DNA of 64,000 nucleotides from WTFY01 sp026713925 (lineage in GTDB: Bacteria; Pseudomonadota; Gammaproteobacteria; UBA4575): contig OY759361.1 in the NCBI GenBank assembly GCA_963662355.1, forward strand, positions 310,001-374,000. Direction: 5' to 3'. Numbering within the stretch: the stretch's first letter is position 1; each line of letters begins with the position of its first letter. Below are positions 26,385 to 35,645 of the stretch, piece by piece. The translations under genes and the position numbers were made by a program. Below the pieces are notes generated by a model. It was not told the origin of the DNA. It worked only from the letters and a program-made list of their open reading frames with translations, and did not search any database.

Positions 26385-29042
26385 TTAAGTAGAGGGCTTC
26401 AGGCTTTTCGACACAATTTCATATACATCCCCGGAAAGCTCCTGGTGTGACGCAATGTATTCTAGCTGCTCGTACATTTTCTGCCTGTAAGGCCCGGTAA
26501 ATTTTTGCCAGCGTATCAATGAGCGAGCCAAGCGCGATGCCACCTGGGGGTTTAATTCGTCCAGTATGATCACTTGCCGGGCAACAAACTCATATCCCCT
26601 GCCGTCAGGCTGGTGAAACGCATAGGGATTTCGTCCTGCAAATACTCCGATCAGAGCATGTACCTTATTGGGATTCTGCAGATTGAATACCGAATGTCGC
26701 ATCAAGTTTTCTACATTTTCCAGTACACCTGAAATCCTCGAAAGAGCGTGAAATGCCAGCCACTTGTCCATGACCAGCGTATCATGCTTCCACTGCCGCT
26801 CAAAAGAAGCAAGCACCTGTTCACGTTCCTCGCATTCCAGATCCAACAAGGCCTTGACCGCTCCGGCCTGTTCGGTCATGTTGCCCGCCCGTACAAACTG
26901 GTTCAGGGCAAGTTTTCGGTATTCCTTCCTGTTCAAGGTCACCAGCAGCTGCAAACTGACGTTCTGCAAGCCCCTGCGAGCCATCTCTTCAGCATTATAC
27001 CGGTATTCAGCATCCCCCCGGTAACACGACTGGTAGATGCGGAGCAGATCCTGTTCCAGGTGTCGGGCAACGGATACTGAAAGATCATCACAGGCCGAGA
27101 CAGCTTTTTGTACATCAATCGGGTCAACATATTCTTCCAGATCTCTCTCATCCGGCAAAACAAGCAGTTCTGCCAGCAAACTCCGGTCTGGCTGACCGGA
27201 TCGTATGGCATATGCCAGCGCCTCGTTCAGCACAGACACTGAGTCCGAACTGCTGACAGCACCTGTACCCGCCATCCACCCAAGCAAAACGTTTAATGCC
27301 AAACGGTTGCCTGCATTCCAGCGATTGAACGCATCCGGTGAATGTTTGAGCAGGAAGGCCAGCTGTTCGTCAGTATAATTGAAACGCATACGGACCGGCG
27401 CAGAAAAATCCTGCAGCAGGTCGGGTAACGGTTTCTCTTTGATGTTTTCAAACACGAAGGTTTGCCTCCTGTCCTTGACAAGCAGAACTGCATCCGTAGC
27501 GCCCTGGAGACAGCATGGGTCAGATTCCAGGGGCAACGATTTGCCGGTCGAGCCAAGCAATGAAGCCTTCACGGGCATCACCAAGGGCTGGCTGCTCTCA
27601 TCGTCCTTGCCAGCCGGGCAAGACTGTCTGAACTCGAGCCGATACGTGCTTGATGCTTGATTCCACTGGTCTTCGACATACAACTCCGGTGTACCTGCCT
27701 GATCATACCAGTGCGTGAACTGTGTCAGGTTCGTAGCATTTGCATCTCCCATTGCAGCTGCAAAGTCTTCCGTGGTCACAGCCTGACCGTCATGGCGTTG
27801 AAAGTACAGTTCCATGCCTCTACGAAACCCTTCTGCACCGAACATGGTCTGATACATGCGTACAATCTCTGCTCCTTTCTCATAAACGGTAAGGGTGTAA
27901 AAATTGTTGATTTCCTGATAGGAAGCTGGCCGGACCGGGTGTGCCATGGGACCCGCATCTTCTGCGAACTGGTAGGTACGCAGATATCGTACATCACTAA
28001 TACGCTTCGCTGCCCTCGAGGTGACATCCGAGGTAAATTCCTGGTCCCTGAAAACCGTCAGCCCCTCCTTGAGACTCAGTTGAAACCAGTCACGGCAGGT
28101 CACACGGTTGCCTGTCCAGTTATGAAAGTATTCATGTGCGACCACGGCCTCAATGGTCATGTAATCGGCATCCGTTGCCGCATCGGGGCGTGCCAGCACA
28201 CAGCTTGAATTGAAAATGTTCAAACCCTTGTTTTCCATAGCTCCCATATTGAAATCATCCACCGCTACAATCATGTAGATGTCCAGGTCACACTCCAGCC
28301 CGAAACGCTGCTCATCCCAGCGCATCGCTTTTTGCAATGAACGCAGGGCATGTGCACACTTACTGAGATTGTGTTGTTCCGTGTAGATACGCAAAACAAT
28401 GCCCTTGCCTGATTCGGTGTGATAGCTGCCCTCCAGGTAAACCAGATCCGCTGCGACCAAGGCAAACAGGTAACAGGGCTTGGGGAAGGGATCCTCCCAC
28501 ACTGCATAATGCTGACCATCATCGCAATCGCCCTGTTCCACGGGATTGCCATTGGACAGTAATACCGGATATCGGGCCTTGTCCGCCTGTATGCGCACGG
28601 TATACCTAGACATCACATCAGGGCGATCCAGAAAGTAGGTGATTTTCCGAAAACCCTGGGCCTCACATTGCGTGCAAAAATTCCCACCGGATTCGTACAG
28701 GCCTTCCAGCGAGGTATTGCTTTGCGGCGTGATTTCAGTCTGAATGTTCAACTCAAATTTTTCCGGCACCGCAAGAACGCGCAAACCCTGATCAGCGTGC
28801 ACAAGTTGCAGGGCATCCAGGCGCTGTCCGTCCAGTTCAACATAATTCAGTTTCAGATTTTCACCATCCAGTTCCAGTACAGAACCCGGGTCATCCACCC
28901 CGGGGTTACGAATGAACTGCAACCTGGAGGTGACCACCGTAACCTCCTCTCCCAGCAGAAAATCCAGATAGACATGGGTAATCAGATAAGGTGGAGGTGT
29001 ATAATCCTCCAGATATACTGCCTTGTGGGAAGCTTCTTTCAT
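26385..29042 (-). CDS. pepN: Aminopeptidase N (M1 family)
   Basis: A protein of 885 aa starting MKEASHKAVYLEDYTPPPY at 29042; an upstream ATG at 29120 would overlap the divergent gene. It has the GAMEN substrate-anchoring motif, the zinc site HEYFHNWTGNR (HExxH) and the downstream LKEGLTVFRDQEF glutamate. The C-terminal helical domain is of E. coli PepN type. It is a cytoplasmic broad-specificity aminopeptidase. Confidence 0.96.
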   Translation of the reverse strand: MKEASHKAVYLEDYTPPPYLITHVYLDFLLGEEVTVVTSRLQFIRNPGVDDPGSVLELDGENLKLNYVELDGQRLDALQLVHADQGLRVLAVPEKFELNIQTEITPQSNTSLEGLYESGGNFCTQCEAQGFRKITYFLDRPDVMSRYTVRIQADKARYPVLLSNGNPVEQGDCDDGQHYAVWEDPFPKPCYLFALVAADLVYLEGSYHTESGKGIVLRIYTEQHNLSKCAHALRSLQKAMRWDEQRFGLECDLDIYMIVAVDDFNMGAMENKGLNIFNSSCVLARPDAATDADYMTIEAVVAHEYFHNWTGNRVTCRDWFQLSLKEGLTVFRDQEFTSDVTSRAAKRISDVRYLRTYQFAEDAGPMAHPVRPASYQEINNFYTLTVYEKGAEIVRMYQTMFGAEGFRRGMELYFQRHDGQAVTTEDFAAAMGDANATNLTQFTHWYDQAGTPELYVEDQWNQASSTYRLEFRQSCPAGKDDESSQPLVMPVKASLLGSTGKSLPLESDPCCLQGATDAVLLVKDRRQTFVFENIKEKPLPDLLQDFSAPVRMRFNYTDEQLAFLLKHSPDAFNRWNAGNRLALNVLLGWMAGTGAVSSSDSVSVLNEALAYAIRSGQPDRSLLAELLVLPDERDLEEYVDPIDVQKAVSACDDLSVSVARHLEQDLLRIYQSCYRGDAEYRYNAEEMARRGLQNVSLQLLVTLNRKEYRKLALNQFVRAGNMTEQAGAVKALLDLECEEREQVLASFERQWKHDTLVMDKWLAFHALSRISGVLENVENLMRHSVFNLQNPNKVHALIGVFAGRNPYAFHQPDGRGYEFVARQVIILDELNPQVASRLARSLIRWQKFTGPYRQKMYEQLEYIASHQELSGDVYEIVSKSLKPST

Positions 29043-29113
29043 AATGCCTGCGTGTCTTGTTGAACATACAGCATAAGCAAAACCCGAATGAATTTCATTC
29101 CGTTGCACGACCC

Positions 29114-29971
29114 ATGACAAACCGAGTAACCAATATTGCAGGGTATCAATTCAAGACCATCACTGATGTTCACGGCGTACACAATCAGATTCAGACCCTG
29201 TGCGCGCAAACCCACCTGAAAGGTACGATATTCATAGGCCCTGAAGGCATCAACCTGGGCCTTGCAGGGAGCGGGGCAGACATCGAGTATGTGCTGCAGC
29301 GACTGGATAGCACCTGTGGCTTCGGACGGCTTCAGGTAAACACCACGTATTCCGACATGACCCCTTTCAAGCGCCTGCTGGTAAAGGTCCGTGAAGAACT
29401 GGTTCCGGCAAAGTCACTGCCTGCCATCTCGACGGCAGATTTTCCAGACCCTGCCCAGCCTGCCTACATCACCAGTGAAAGGCTCAGGCAGTGGTTCGAT
29501 TCGGGGCAAGGGATGACCTTGCTGGATTTGCGCAACAGCTTCGAGTATGAACTGGGTAGCTTTGACCACGCAACACATCTTGGGTTGCGCCATTTCAGGG
29601 AACTGGGAAATGCCAGCAACAGGCTTGCAAAACTGCCAAAAGACAGGCCCGTGGTCACATTCTGTACAGGAGGGATACGCTGTGAAAGAGGTGCACCGTA
29701 TATCGCCCGGCAGGGCTTCGAGCAGGTATACAAACTGAAAGGCGGGGTGCTGGATTACCTGGGAAAATTCAAGGATCGGTGCTGGCACGGGGACTGTTTT
29801 GTATTTGATGACCGGGTCACTCTTGATTGCAGACTCGAACCGACCTTTAAAAGGCTTTGTCGCAGCTGCCAGACGGCACTGAACGAAAATGAAACGCAAT
29901 GCTGTGAAGCCTGCGCCCGGTCGGGAGCAGACAGCCGGTTGGCATATGGAACTGGTAGATATCTGCTTTAA
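29114..29971 (+). CDS. trhO: tRNA uridine(34) hydroxylase/rhodanese-domain protein (TrhO, UPF0176)
   Basis: A protein of 285 aa from ATG 29114 (MTNRVTNIAGYQFKTI). The N-terminal domain has LKGTIFIGPEGINLGLAG and the central rhodanese domain has the active-site loop CTGGIRCERG. The C-terminus contains Cys pairs (CRSC, CEAC), as in many members. TrhO makes 5-hydroxyuridine at tRNA position 34. It overlaps tatD by 26 bases, so the two are co-translated, and is divergent from pepN. Confidence 0.93.
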   Translation: MTNRVTNIAGYQFKTITDVHGVHNQIQTLCAQTHLKGTIFIGPEGINLGLAGSGADIEYVLQRLDSTCGFGRLQVNTTYSDMTPFKRLLVKVREELVPAKSLPAISTADFPDPAQPAYITSERLRQWFDSGQGMTLLDLRNSFEYELGSFDHATHLGLRHFRELGNASNRLAKLPKDRPVVTFCTGGIRCERGAPYIARQGFEQVYKLKGGVLDYLGKFKDRCWHGDCFVFDDRVTLDCRLEPTFKRLCRSCQTALNENETQCCEACARSGADSRLAYGTGRYLL

Positions 29972-30746
29972 CCTCACGAGCCATGCATTTCGTACTGACG
30001 AGACCCAAGTCATCGAACGTGCAAGGCAAGCAGGTGTGCGGGAATTTGTAGTACCCGGTTCAAGCGTGCCGGACAGCGAACATGCCGTGCAGCTCAGCGG
30101 ACAGTACGAAGGTGTCTATGCCACCGCGGGCATCCATCCACATCTTGCAAGGGAATTTACAGATCAGTCTCTGGCTGAACTGGACAAGCTTGCTGTACAT
30201 GAAAAAGTGGTAGCCATCGGCGAAGCAGGACTTGACTATAACCGGAACTATTCCAGTCCAGACTGTCAGAAAACGGCGTTTCAGGCCCAGCTCGAGCTGG
30301 CGACAGAACTCGGCTTGCCTGTTTTTCTGCACCAGCGCGATGCGCATGCCGACTTTTACCGCATTCTGGCCAGGTTCCGTGACCGGCTCGAAAATGTGGT
30401 TGTACACTGTTTCACCGGAACCGCCCGAGAGCTCGACTGCTACATCGACCTGGACTGTCATATTGGCATTACTGGCTGGATTTGTGACGAACGCCGGGGG
30501 CAGCATTTGCATGATATTGTCCACCACATCCCGGTGAACCGCTTGATGATCGAAACCGATGCACCCTACCTGCTGCCCAGAAATCTGCCTGCGGATGCAA
30601 CTTTCCCGAAACCCAAGGGAAGGCGGAACGAGCCGGCATACCTGCCTCACATACTGCATACGGTAGCGGACTGCCGTGGAACCCCCCGGGAACAGACTGC
30701 CGTGGAAACGGCCCGTGCTGCCAGAGAATTCTTCTCGATAAGGTAA
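29946..30746 (+). CDS. tatD: TatD family metal-dependent DNase
   Basis: A protein of 266 aa from ATG 29946 (MELVDICFNLTSHAF). Metal and active-site segments are AIGEAGLDYNRNYS, FLHQRDAH, VVHCFTGT, GITGWICDERRG and IETDAPYLLPR, closely following E. coli TatD. It is a cytoplasmic 3'-5' exonuclease linked to DNA quality control. The start lies inside the 3' end of trhO. Confidence 0.95.
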   Translation: MELVDICFNLTSHAFRTDETQVIERARQAGVREFVVPGSSVPDSEHAVQLSGQYEGVYATAGIHPHLAREFTDQSLAELDKLAVHEKVVAIGEAGLDYNRNYSSPDCQKTAFQAQLELATELGLPVFLHQRDAHADFYRILARFRDRLENVVVHCFTGTARELDCYIDLDCHIGITGWICDERRGQHLHDIVHHIPVNRLMIETDAPYLLPRNLPADATFPKPKGRRNEPAYLPHILHTVADCRGTPREQTAVETARAAREFFSIR

Positions 30747-30801
30747 GGGTTCTCTCAAACTGGATATGGTCTGTATCAACCCTGGCTGCTATAGGTAAAC
30801 C

Positions 30802-31119
30802 ATGGTAGTCCAAGACGGTATCGAACATAAAATCCAGGGTGCGTTGCATCCGGTTTTCCTGGAAGTGGCCAACGAAAGTCACATGCACAATGTCCCGCCA
30901 GGATCGGAATCCCATTTCAAGGTCACCGTTGTAAGTACGGAGTTTGACGGGAAGCTTCCGGTGGCCAGACACCGCATGCTGAACCGGTTGCTACAGGAAG
31001 AACTGGCAGGTTCCGTACATGCCTTGTCGCTGCATACCTTCACGCCTGAAGAATGGCAGGAAAAACAGGGTACTACCCGAATGTCTCCGCCTTGCCTGGG
31101 CGGATCAAAATCCGGTTAA
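30802..31119 (+). CDS. bolA: BolA family protein
   Basis: A protein of 105 aa. Family features are FLEVANESHMHNVPPGSESHFKV, the HRMLNRLLQEEL helix, VHALSLHTFTPEEW and the SPPCLGG tail that E. coli BolA also has. BolA works with monothiol glutaredoxins in Fe-S/redox regulation and affects morphology genes. It stops 4 bases inside the convergent hypothetical gene at 31116. Confidence 0.95.
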   Translation: MVVQDGIEHKIQGALHPVFLEVANESHMHNVPPGSESHFKVTVVSTEFDGKLPVARHRMLNRLLQEELAGSVHALSLHTFTPEEWQEKQGTTRMSPPCLGGSKSG

Positions 31120-31517
31120 TTCACCTCGTTATCCACCCCCTGCGAGAGGCGGTCCAGCGCAGCTTCCATGTGAGATGGTTTCACGGGGTATGGGTACGTG
31201 GCAAAAAACCTGTAGCGAGCGCATAACTTGTCAAACTGATGGGCATATTCACGCTCGAAAAAAACAATAAGCCGCATCTGCGGATTCTGCTGGGCCACTG
31301 CGATCAGGGACTCCAGGCTGCTGGTACGGTCCCTGAAGTCAGACTGGTAGTTGAACTCCGCAACCACTACCTGGGGCTTGAGGTTCTTCAGCTTGCCAAG
31401 TGCCTTGCGCATGCTGAACACGACATGGGTCACATACCCGTAACGCCTGTAGAGAGGGCCAAAATCAGGGTAACCACCCAGTTCGATAACCGAGAGCAGT
31501 GATTTTTCAGCAGGCAT
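31116..31517 (-). CDS. Hypothetical protein, possibly receiver-like
   Basis: A protein of 133 aa with an alternating beta/alpha pattern (VVVAEFNY, LIVFFEREY, YPYPVKPSHMEAAL) that resembles a degenerate response-regulator receiver fold, including a KP pair near the C-terminus. I see no clear phospho-acceptor Asp pocket. No DNA-binding domain. It starts 26 bases after the NUDIX gene stop. Function unknown. Confidence 0.6.
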   Translation of the reverse strand: MPAEKSLLSVIELGGYPDFGPLYRRYGYVTHVVFSMRKALGKLKNLKPQVVVAEFNYQSDFRDRTSSLESLIAVAQQNPQMRLIVFFEREYAHQFDKLCARYRFFATYPYPVKPSHMEAALDRLSQGVDNEVN

Positions 31518-31542
31518 GTGCTTCGCTTTTCATGCGCACGAA

Positions 31543-32112
31543 TCATCGGTAACGAATGATTTCAACATCATGACCTGCCTGCCTGCGCATGTCGCCATAA
31601 TGCAGGGGGAAACTGTTCTTCTGCTTATCTTCGAAATACAGTTCCAGGCTTTCCCGGATAACCGGAAATGCAATCTCTTGCCACGGGACATCATTTTCAT
31701 TCATGAGCGCCACTTCTAGGCTTTCCGCTCCCGGGCTCGCGTTCCCTTCCACCAGCACTCCCCGGAACACCATATACACCTGATTGATATGCGGCAGACT
31801 GTACAGGCTGTACAGGGTGAGACCCTCTACCTTGGCTGTGGCTTCTTCATGCGTCTCGCGTGCGGCGGCCTCCGATACGGTTTCCTCATTTTCCATAAAC
31901 CCGGCAGGAAAAGTCCACTTGCCATAACGTGGCTCGATCGCCCGTTTGCACATCAGAATCCTGTCTTGCCATTCTGCTATACACCCTGCAACGATTTTGG
32001 GATTGTGGTAGAAGATTTCATGACAGGACGCGCAAACGAAACGGGGCCTGTTATCGCCTTCTGGTATGGCCGACGTAATCTGTGCAGAACCGCAACTGCT
32101 ACAAAATTTCAA
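31543..32112 (-). CDS. NUDIX hydrolase with N-terminal zinc ribbon
   Basis: Chosen start is the TTG at 32112, giving MKFCSSCGS as in homologues and a 23-base gap after the sulfurtransferase. An ATG at 32178 would add 22 residues inside that gene. A zinc ribbon (CSSCGS...CASCHEIFY) precedes the NUDIX box GFMENEETVSEAAARETHEEA, which matches Gx5Ex7REuxEE except for Ala at the last Gly. It probably hydrolyses a nucleoside-diphosphate compound such as NADH. Same strand as sseA. Confidence 0.88.
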   Translation of the reverse strand: MKFCSSCGSAQITSAIPEGDNRPRFVCASCHEIFYHNPKIVAGCIAEWQDRILMCKRAIEPRYGKWTFPAGFMENEETVSEAAARETHEEATAKVEGLTLYSLYSLPHINQVYMVFRGVLVEGNASPGAESLEVALMNENDVPWQEIAFPVIRESLELYFEDKQKNSFPLHYGDMRRQAGHDVEIIRYR

Positions 32113-32135
32113 ACGATCACCCAGTCCCGGAAACG

Positions 32136-32984
32136 CTAACTTCCAGTTGCTACAGGACGCGCCGGGTCTCTGGACCATTCACTCCATGACCCGACATAGA
32201 GACGTGTCCAGGGGAATCCAGCAATCCTCGTTGCAAGAATATTGTGACAGGCTGTCACCCCTGAGCCACACATGTTGATAACCTGCCCCGCCTGGCACCC
32301 TTCAAACACGGATTCAAACCGCTGGTTCAGTTCACTGGCAGACAAAAACATTTTTTGCGGTCCCAGATTGCCTGCGAACGGATAGCTCAGCGCTCCCGGG
32401 ACATGTCCCGGCACCGGGTCGCTCTTCTGGTCCTTCGCGGTGAAGCGCTCACTGGACCGTGCATCCGTCAGCCGGATATCCCCCTGATCAAGGCGGTGCT
32501 GCACAAAATCGATTTCCACCCACATTCCGCTGTCCGGTGTACCTGAAAACGTGCTCCGTGGCCGGGTACGCGTTTCTGTCTGCAGGGGCCGTCCGCCTGC
32601 GGTCCACTTTTCGATTCCGCCATCCAGCACGCAAACATCCGTGTGGCCTACCCAGTTCAGCAACCACCACATGCGTGCAGCAAAGGCCCCTGACATGTCA
32701 TCGTAACAGACAACCTGGGAATCATTTTGTACACCCCATGTGCAGAGTTTTTCCACAAACGTACCGGCATCGGGTAACGGATGACGTCCTGACGTTTGTG
32801 TCATCGGTGAAGCCAGATCATGATCCATGTTTGCAAACTGGGCACCCGGGATGTGGCCTTGCCTGTACTTGTTCAGGCCACCGTTCGGATCCTTGAGCAA
32901 GAATCTGCAGTCAAAAACGAACCAGTTTTCATCATCCAGGTTCTTGCCCAAATCTTCCGCTGAAATAATTGTTTGATAGCGCAT
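32136..32984 (-). CDS. sseA: 3-mercaptopyruvate/thiosulfate sulfurtransferase
   Basis: A protein of 282 aa from ATG 32984, which has GAGG seven bases upstream. Tandem rhodanese domains: the first is inactive and carries GHIPGAQFANMDHDLA, the second carries the active loop CGSGVTACHN. CG(S/T)GVTA is the loop of mercaptopyruvate sulfurtransferases rather than classical rhodanese. Cytoplasmic. In a sulfur oxidiser it could supply persulfide sulfur to carriers, but this is inference. Confidence 0.92.
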   Translation of the reverse strand: MRYQTIISAEDLGKNLDDENWFVFDCRFLLKDPNGGLNKYRQGHIPGAQFANMDHDLASPMTQTSGRHPLPDAGTFVEKLCTWGVQNDSQVVCYDDMSGAFAARMWWLLNWVGHTDVCVLDGGIEKWTAGGRPLQTETRTRPRSTFSGTPDSGMWVEIDFVQHRLDQGDIRLTDARSSERFTAKDQKSDPVPGHVPGALSYPFAGNLGPQKMFLSASELNQRFESVFEGCQAGQVINMCGSGVTACHNILATRIAGFPWTRLYVGSWSEWSRDPARPVATGS

Positions 32985-33016
32985 CGTGGTCCTCATAGTC
33001 GACAGGTGAATCCATT

Positions 33017-33424
33017 TTATCTTTTTTTGCGTCCAACTTTAAATTTCTTCATGATCGACACATATTCCCGGCATGGTATGGCATCGAGAGACTGGTAGTG
33101 CTGCATGGCCTGATCCAGTAACAGGAAAATGTTGTCAACGCTCTTCGCAGACGGATGCATGACATCCCGGGCAAGCCCGAGCAGACCCCCGAACTGGATT
33201 TTGACATACACACTGTGCGGCGTTTTCAGCAGATCATCCTGTGCATCAAAAGCCTCCAGGCCCGCTTCCTTGAATTTCTCCAGCAGATGCCCGCACCGGG
33301 TGCTCGCATCTTCGGACACACACGAGATATCAGGGCCTGCCCGCCGGGTCACCATGCGTGCTTTCTCGCAGGCATAGTCCTCCCGGATCATGGTCGGCGC
33401 AAAACTGCATTTACAATCTATCAT
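33017..33424 (-). CDS. Cysteine-containing conserved hypothetical protein
   Basis: A protein of 135 aa from ATG 33424, whose ATGA overlaps the stop of the upstream flavin reductase gene, so the two are translationally coupled. Cysteines C4, C6, C19, C35 and C44 cluster in the first third, with RRAGPDISC between them. The second half has the segment YVKIQFGGLLGL. I recall similar unnamed proteins in other gammaproteobacteria. The cysteines and coupling suggest a metal- or redox-linked role; no function is known to me. Confidence 0.75.
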   Translation of the reverse strand: MIDCKCSFAPTMIREDYACEKARMVTRRAGPDISCVSEDASTRCGHLLEKFKEAGLEAFDAQDDLLKTPHSVYVKIQFGGLLGLARDVMHPSAKSVDNIFLLLDQAMQHYQSLDAIPCREYVSIMKKFKVGRKKR

Positions 33425-34479
33425 GCCCGTGTCGCAGGATGGATACATGTCAGGTCCGGGTTGCCACGAATGATTTCATGATGAAACTGCTGCGGTTCAA
33501 ACCCTTTCTGCACAAGCAGTTGCTGTACCAGCTTGGCAACCGGGTCGGGTGCAACAGTATACACTTGTGCATGCTCAAGGTGTTCAGTCCGGTACAGGGA
33601 TGCAGACAGTTTCTCCTCGATTTTCGCTATCCCTTCATACTGGCTGTCGAGGATGTCACTGGCATTCCGTGGCAGAAGGATGGGGAAATATTCAAGCTGG
33701 TCCAGGGCATCTGCCCATGAGCGGCACAGGTTGTCCAGATACAGACCGTCAGCCCCACATGCCAGCCAGTACAGATAGACTGCACGCTCACTGTCCTGCG
33801 CTGTGATGTGTTCCAGCAGGCTTTTCACTGCAGCAAATCCGGTATCAAAGGCGATCATGATCAGCGGACTGTCTCTGGATTCGTCTACTACGAAGTTGCC
33901 GTATGGTCCATGTATATTGAGCCAGGAGCCTACGCTCATACCTTTGAAAACCATACTGGTAAACGGATCATCCTCCAGCCTGCGCACATGAAACTCGAGT
34001 CTTTTGTCATCGCATGGACAGCTGGCAATGGCATACTCCTGTGCCCCCTGCTCGTGACTCACACGCATGTACTGTCCCGCCAGGAATCTCAGACGCGCGG
34101 TACGCGGAACCTGTGTGGTAATGATAGCTAGCTCATTGTCCACCCGTTCAATTTTCCGAACCTTTACACGCAGGGTCTGGACCGGAATATCAGCCGGGCC
34201 GGTCGCAAAATCTGCATCGATGACCACGTCACTCTGACATGCGGTGGAACACATCAACGCATGACCCTGGATTTTCTCGGCTTCACGTATCACAAAGTCA
34301 TGCGCACGCAGTGCCCTTGTGGTGCCGCTTACGATTTTCGCCTTGCACAGGCCGCAATTGCCATTGCTGCAGCCATAGTTCAAAGGCACACCGGCGCGAA
34401 TCGCGGCATCCAGGACCGATTCATGCGGTTCGGCATGAAATGACTTTCCGGAAAATGCAAGCTGCACCTTAAAGGACAT
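33421..34479 (-). CDS. 2Fe-2S ferredoxin-type NAD(P)H-flavin reductase, divergent
   Basis: A protein of 352 aa from ATG 34479. The N-terminal plant-type 2Fe-2S domain (about 1-90) has CSNGNCGLC and a fourth Cys in HALMCSTAC. It is followed by FAD- and NAD-binding domains as in CDP-6-deoxyglucoseen reductase. The flavin motif RxYS is replaced by EYAIAS, and the usual GGTGFAP nucleotide motif by FDTGFAA, so cofactor binding may be altered. It is coupled to the Cys-rich protein at 33017-33424. Partner enzyme unknown. Confidence 0.85.
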   Translation of the reverse strand: MSFKVQLAFSGKSFHAEPHESVLDAAIRAGVPLNYGCSNGNCGLCKAKIVSGTTRALRAHDFVIREAEKIQGHALMCSTACQSDVVIDADFATGPADIPVQTLRVKVRKIERVDNELAIITTQVPRTARLRFLAGQYMRVSHEQGAQEYAIASCPCDDKRLEFHVRRLEDDPFTSMVFKGMSVGSWLNIHGPYGNFVVDESRDSPLIMIAFDTGFAAVKSLLEHITAQDSERAVYLYWLACGADGLYLDNLCRSWADALDQLEYFPILLPRNASDILDSQYEGIAKIEEKLSASLYRTEHLEHAQVYTVAPDPVAKLVQQLLVQKGFEPQQFHHEIIRGNPDLTCIHPATRA

Positions 34480-34687
34480 GGTTTCAAGCAAAGGCGTGAT
34501 CGTTCATTCAGGACAAATCATACAAAATCTGCCTTGAATCATACATCACCGGAAATACCGCTTTCACAGAAGATTTGCACGAACATCAGTCCTGAAGTAT
34601 GTTGGCGAACCAAGGTATACCCGTATGCCTGATGAACAGTCCTGATCATGCCCTGTACAGTCATCCACACAAAACCTGGCAACTTTC

Positions 34688-35233
34688 ATGAGTTATTTTG
34701 ATTTTTCTCATTATGCCCACCTGCAGGTCGGCGTGGTCTCCGACACACATGGGCATATAGATGCGGGCGTACAAGACCGGCTGCTCGGGTGTGAACTGAT
34801 CCTGCATGCCGGGGATATTGGCTCAAGCCGTGTACTGCACCAGCTACAGGGCATATGCCAGCACGTGATACCGGTGAGAGGGAACAATGACATCACCGGA
34901 AAGTGGCTCCCACAGGAGCATGCAGAACTCGCAGCCATCAGTGAAACCGCCAAAGTACAGCTGCCCGGAGGCAGTATTGCGCTAACACACGGCGATGCGT
35001 TCAATCCGCCAGCCCGTCGACACAAAAAACTGCGGCAACACTTTACGGATGCCACAGCCATCGTGTACGGGCACAGTCACGAGCTGGTTTGCGACCAGGA
35101 AGAGACACCCTGGGTCCTGAACCCGGGTGCGGCAGGAAAAGCCCGTGCGAAAGGCGGTGCATCCTGTTTGCTGATTTCGACAGCCACTCATCAATGGAAG
35201 GTCTGCAAATTCCGCGTCCGGAAACCTGCATAG
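34688..35233 (+). CDS. Metallophosphoesterase (YfcE/MJ0936-type phosphodiesterase)
   Basis: A protein of 181 aa carrying the calcineurin-type metal motifs in order: VVSDTHGH, HAGDIGS, VRGNND, LTHGD and VYGHSHE. The length and motif spacing fit the small single-domain YfcE family. Likely substrate is a phosphodiester; the physiological one is unknown. It stands alone between the divergent flavin reductase and the convergent DUF3301 gene. Confidence 0.92.
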   Translation: MSYFDFSHYAHLQVGVVSDTHGHIDAGVQDRLLGCELILHAGDIGSSRVLHQLQGICQHVIPVRGNNDITGKWLPQEHAELAAISETAKVQLPGGSIALTHGDAFNPPARRHKKLRQHFTDATAIVYGHSHELVCDQEETPWVLNPGAAGKARAKGGASCLLISTATHQWKVCKFRVRKPA

Positions 35234-35277
35234 CTGTTCTGTACAGCGGCCGGGGCAAGGCCAAGGATTTTGCCAGG

Positions 35278-35616
35278 CTACCCTTCAGACGGCAAACAGC
35301 CCTCGATGATTTCACCGTCAGGATGCAACAGGGAAAGATACTCAAGCCTGCCGGCAGCAACTACAGCGACCCCGTAATACCGGTCCGTTCCCGCTATGCT
35401 GAATTCAAACACGTAAAATCTGCGTATGCACAGCCGGGTCCTGGCAACCCTGCCCAGCAGAATTCTAGAAACATGCACGGACTGGTCCAGGAACTGCACC
35501 TGGTGCTGCGCGCAAAACCGGCGGCAATACCTGAGAGCCAGTTCCCGGCTCCGCAAACTGTCATACCAGTACCAGAGCCCGGCAACAAGTACAGCAATCG
35601 CTACCCAGATTTCCAA
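35278..35616 (-). CDS. DUF3301 small membrane-anchored protein
   Basis: A protein of 112 aa with an N-terminal hydrophobic anchor (about 2-19), then a basic region (ALRYCRRFCAQHQVQFLDQSV) and a beta-rich part (RRFYVFEFSIAGTDRYYGVAVV) typical of DUF3301. Function unknown. It follows adk by 29 bases on the same strand. Confidence 0.85.
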   Translation of the reverse strand: MEIWVAIAVLVAGLWYWYDSLRSRELALRYCRRFCAQHQVQFLDQSVHVSRILLGRVARTRLCIRRFYVFEFSIAGTDRYYGVAVVAAGRLEYLSLLHPDGEIIEGCLPSEG

Positions 35617-35645
35617 TGTTCAATCAGCCGGATAGTCATGACCAG

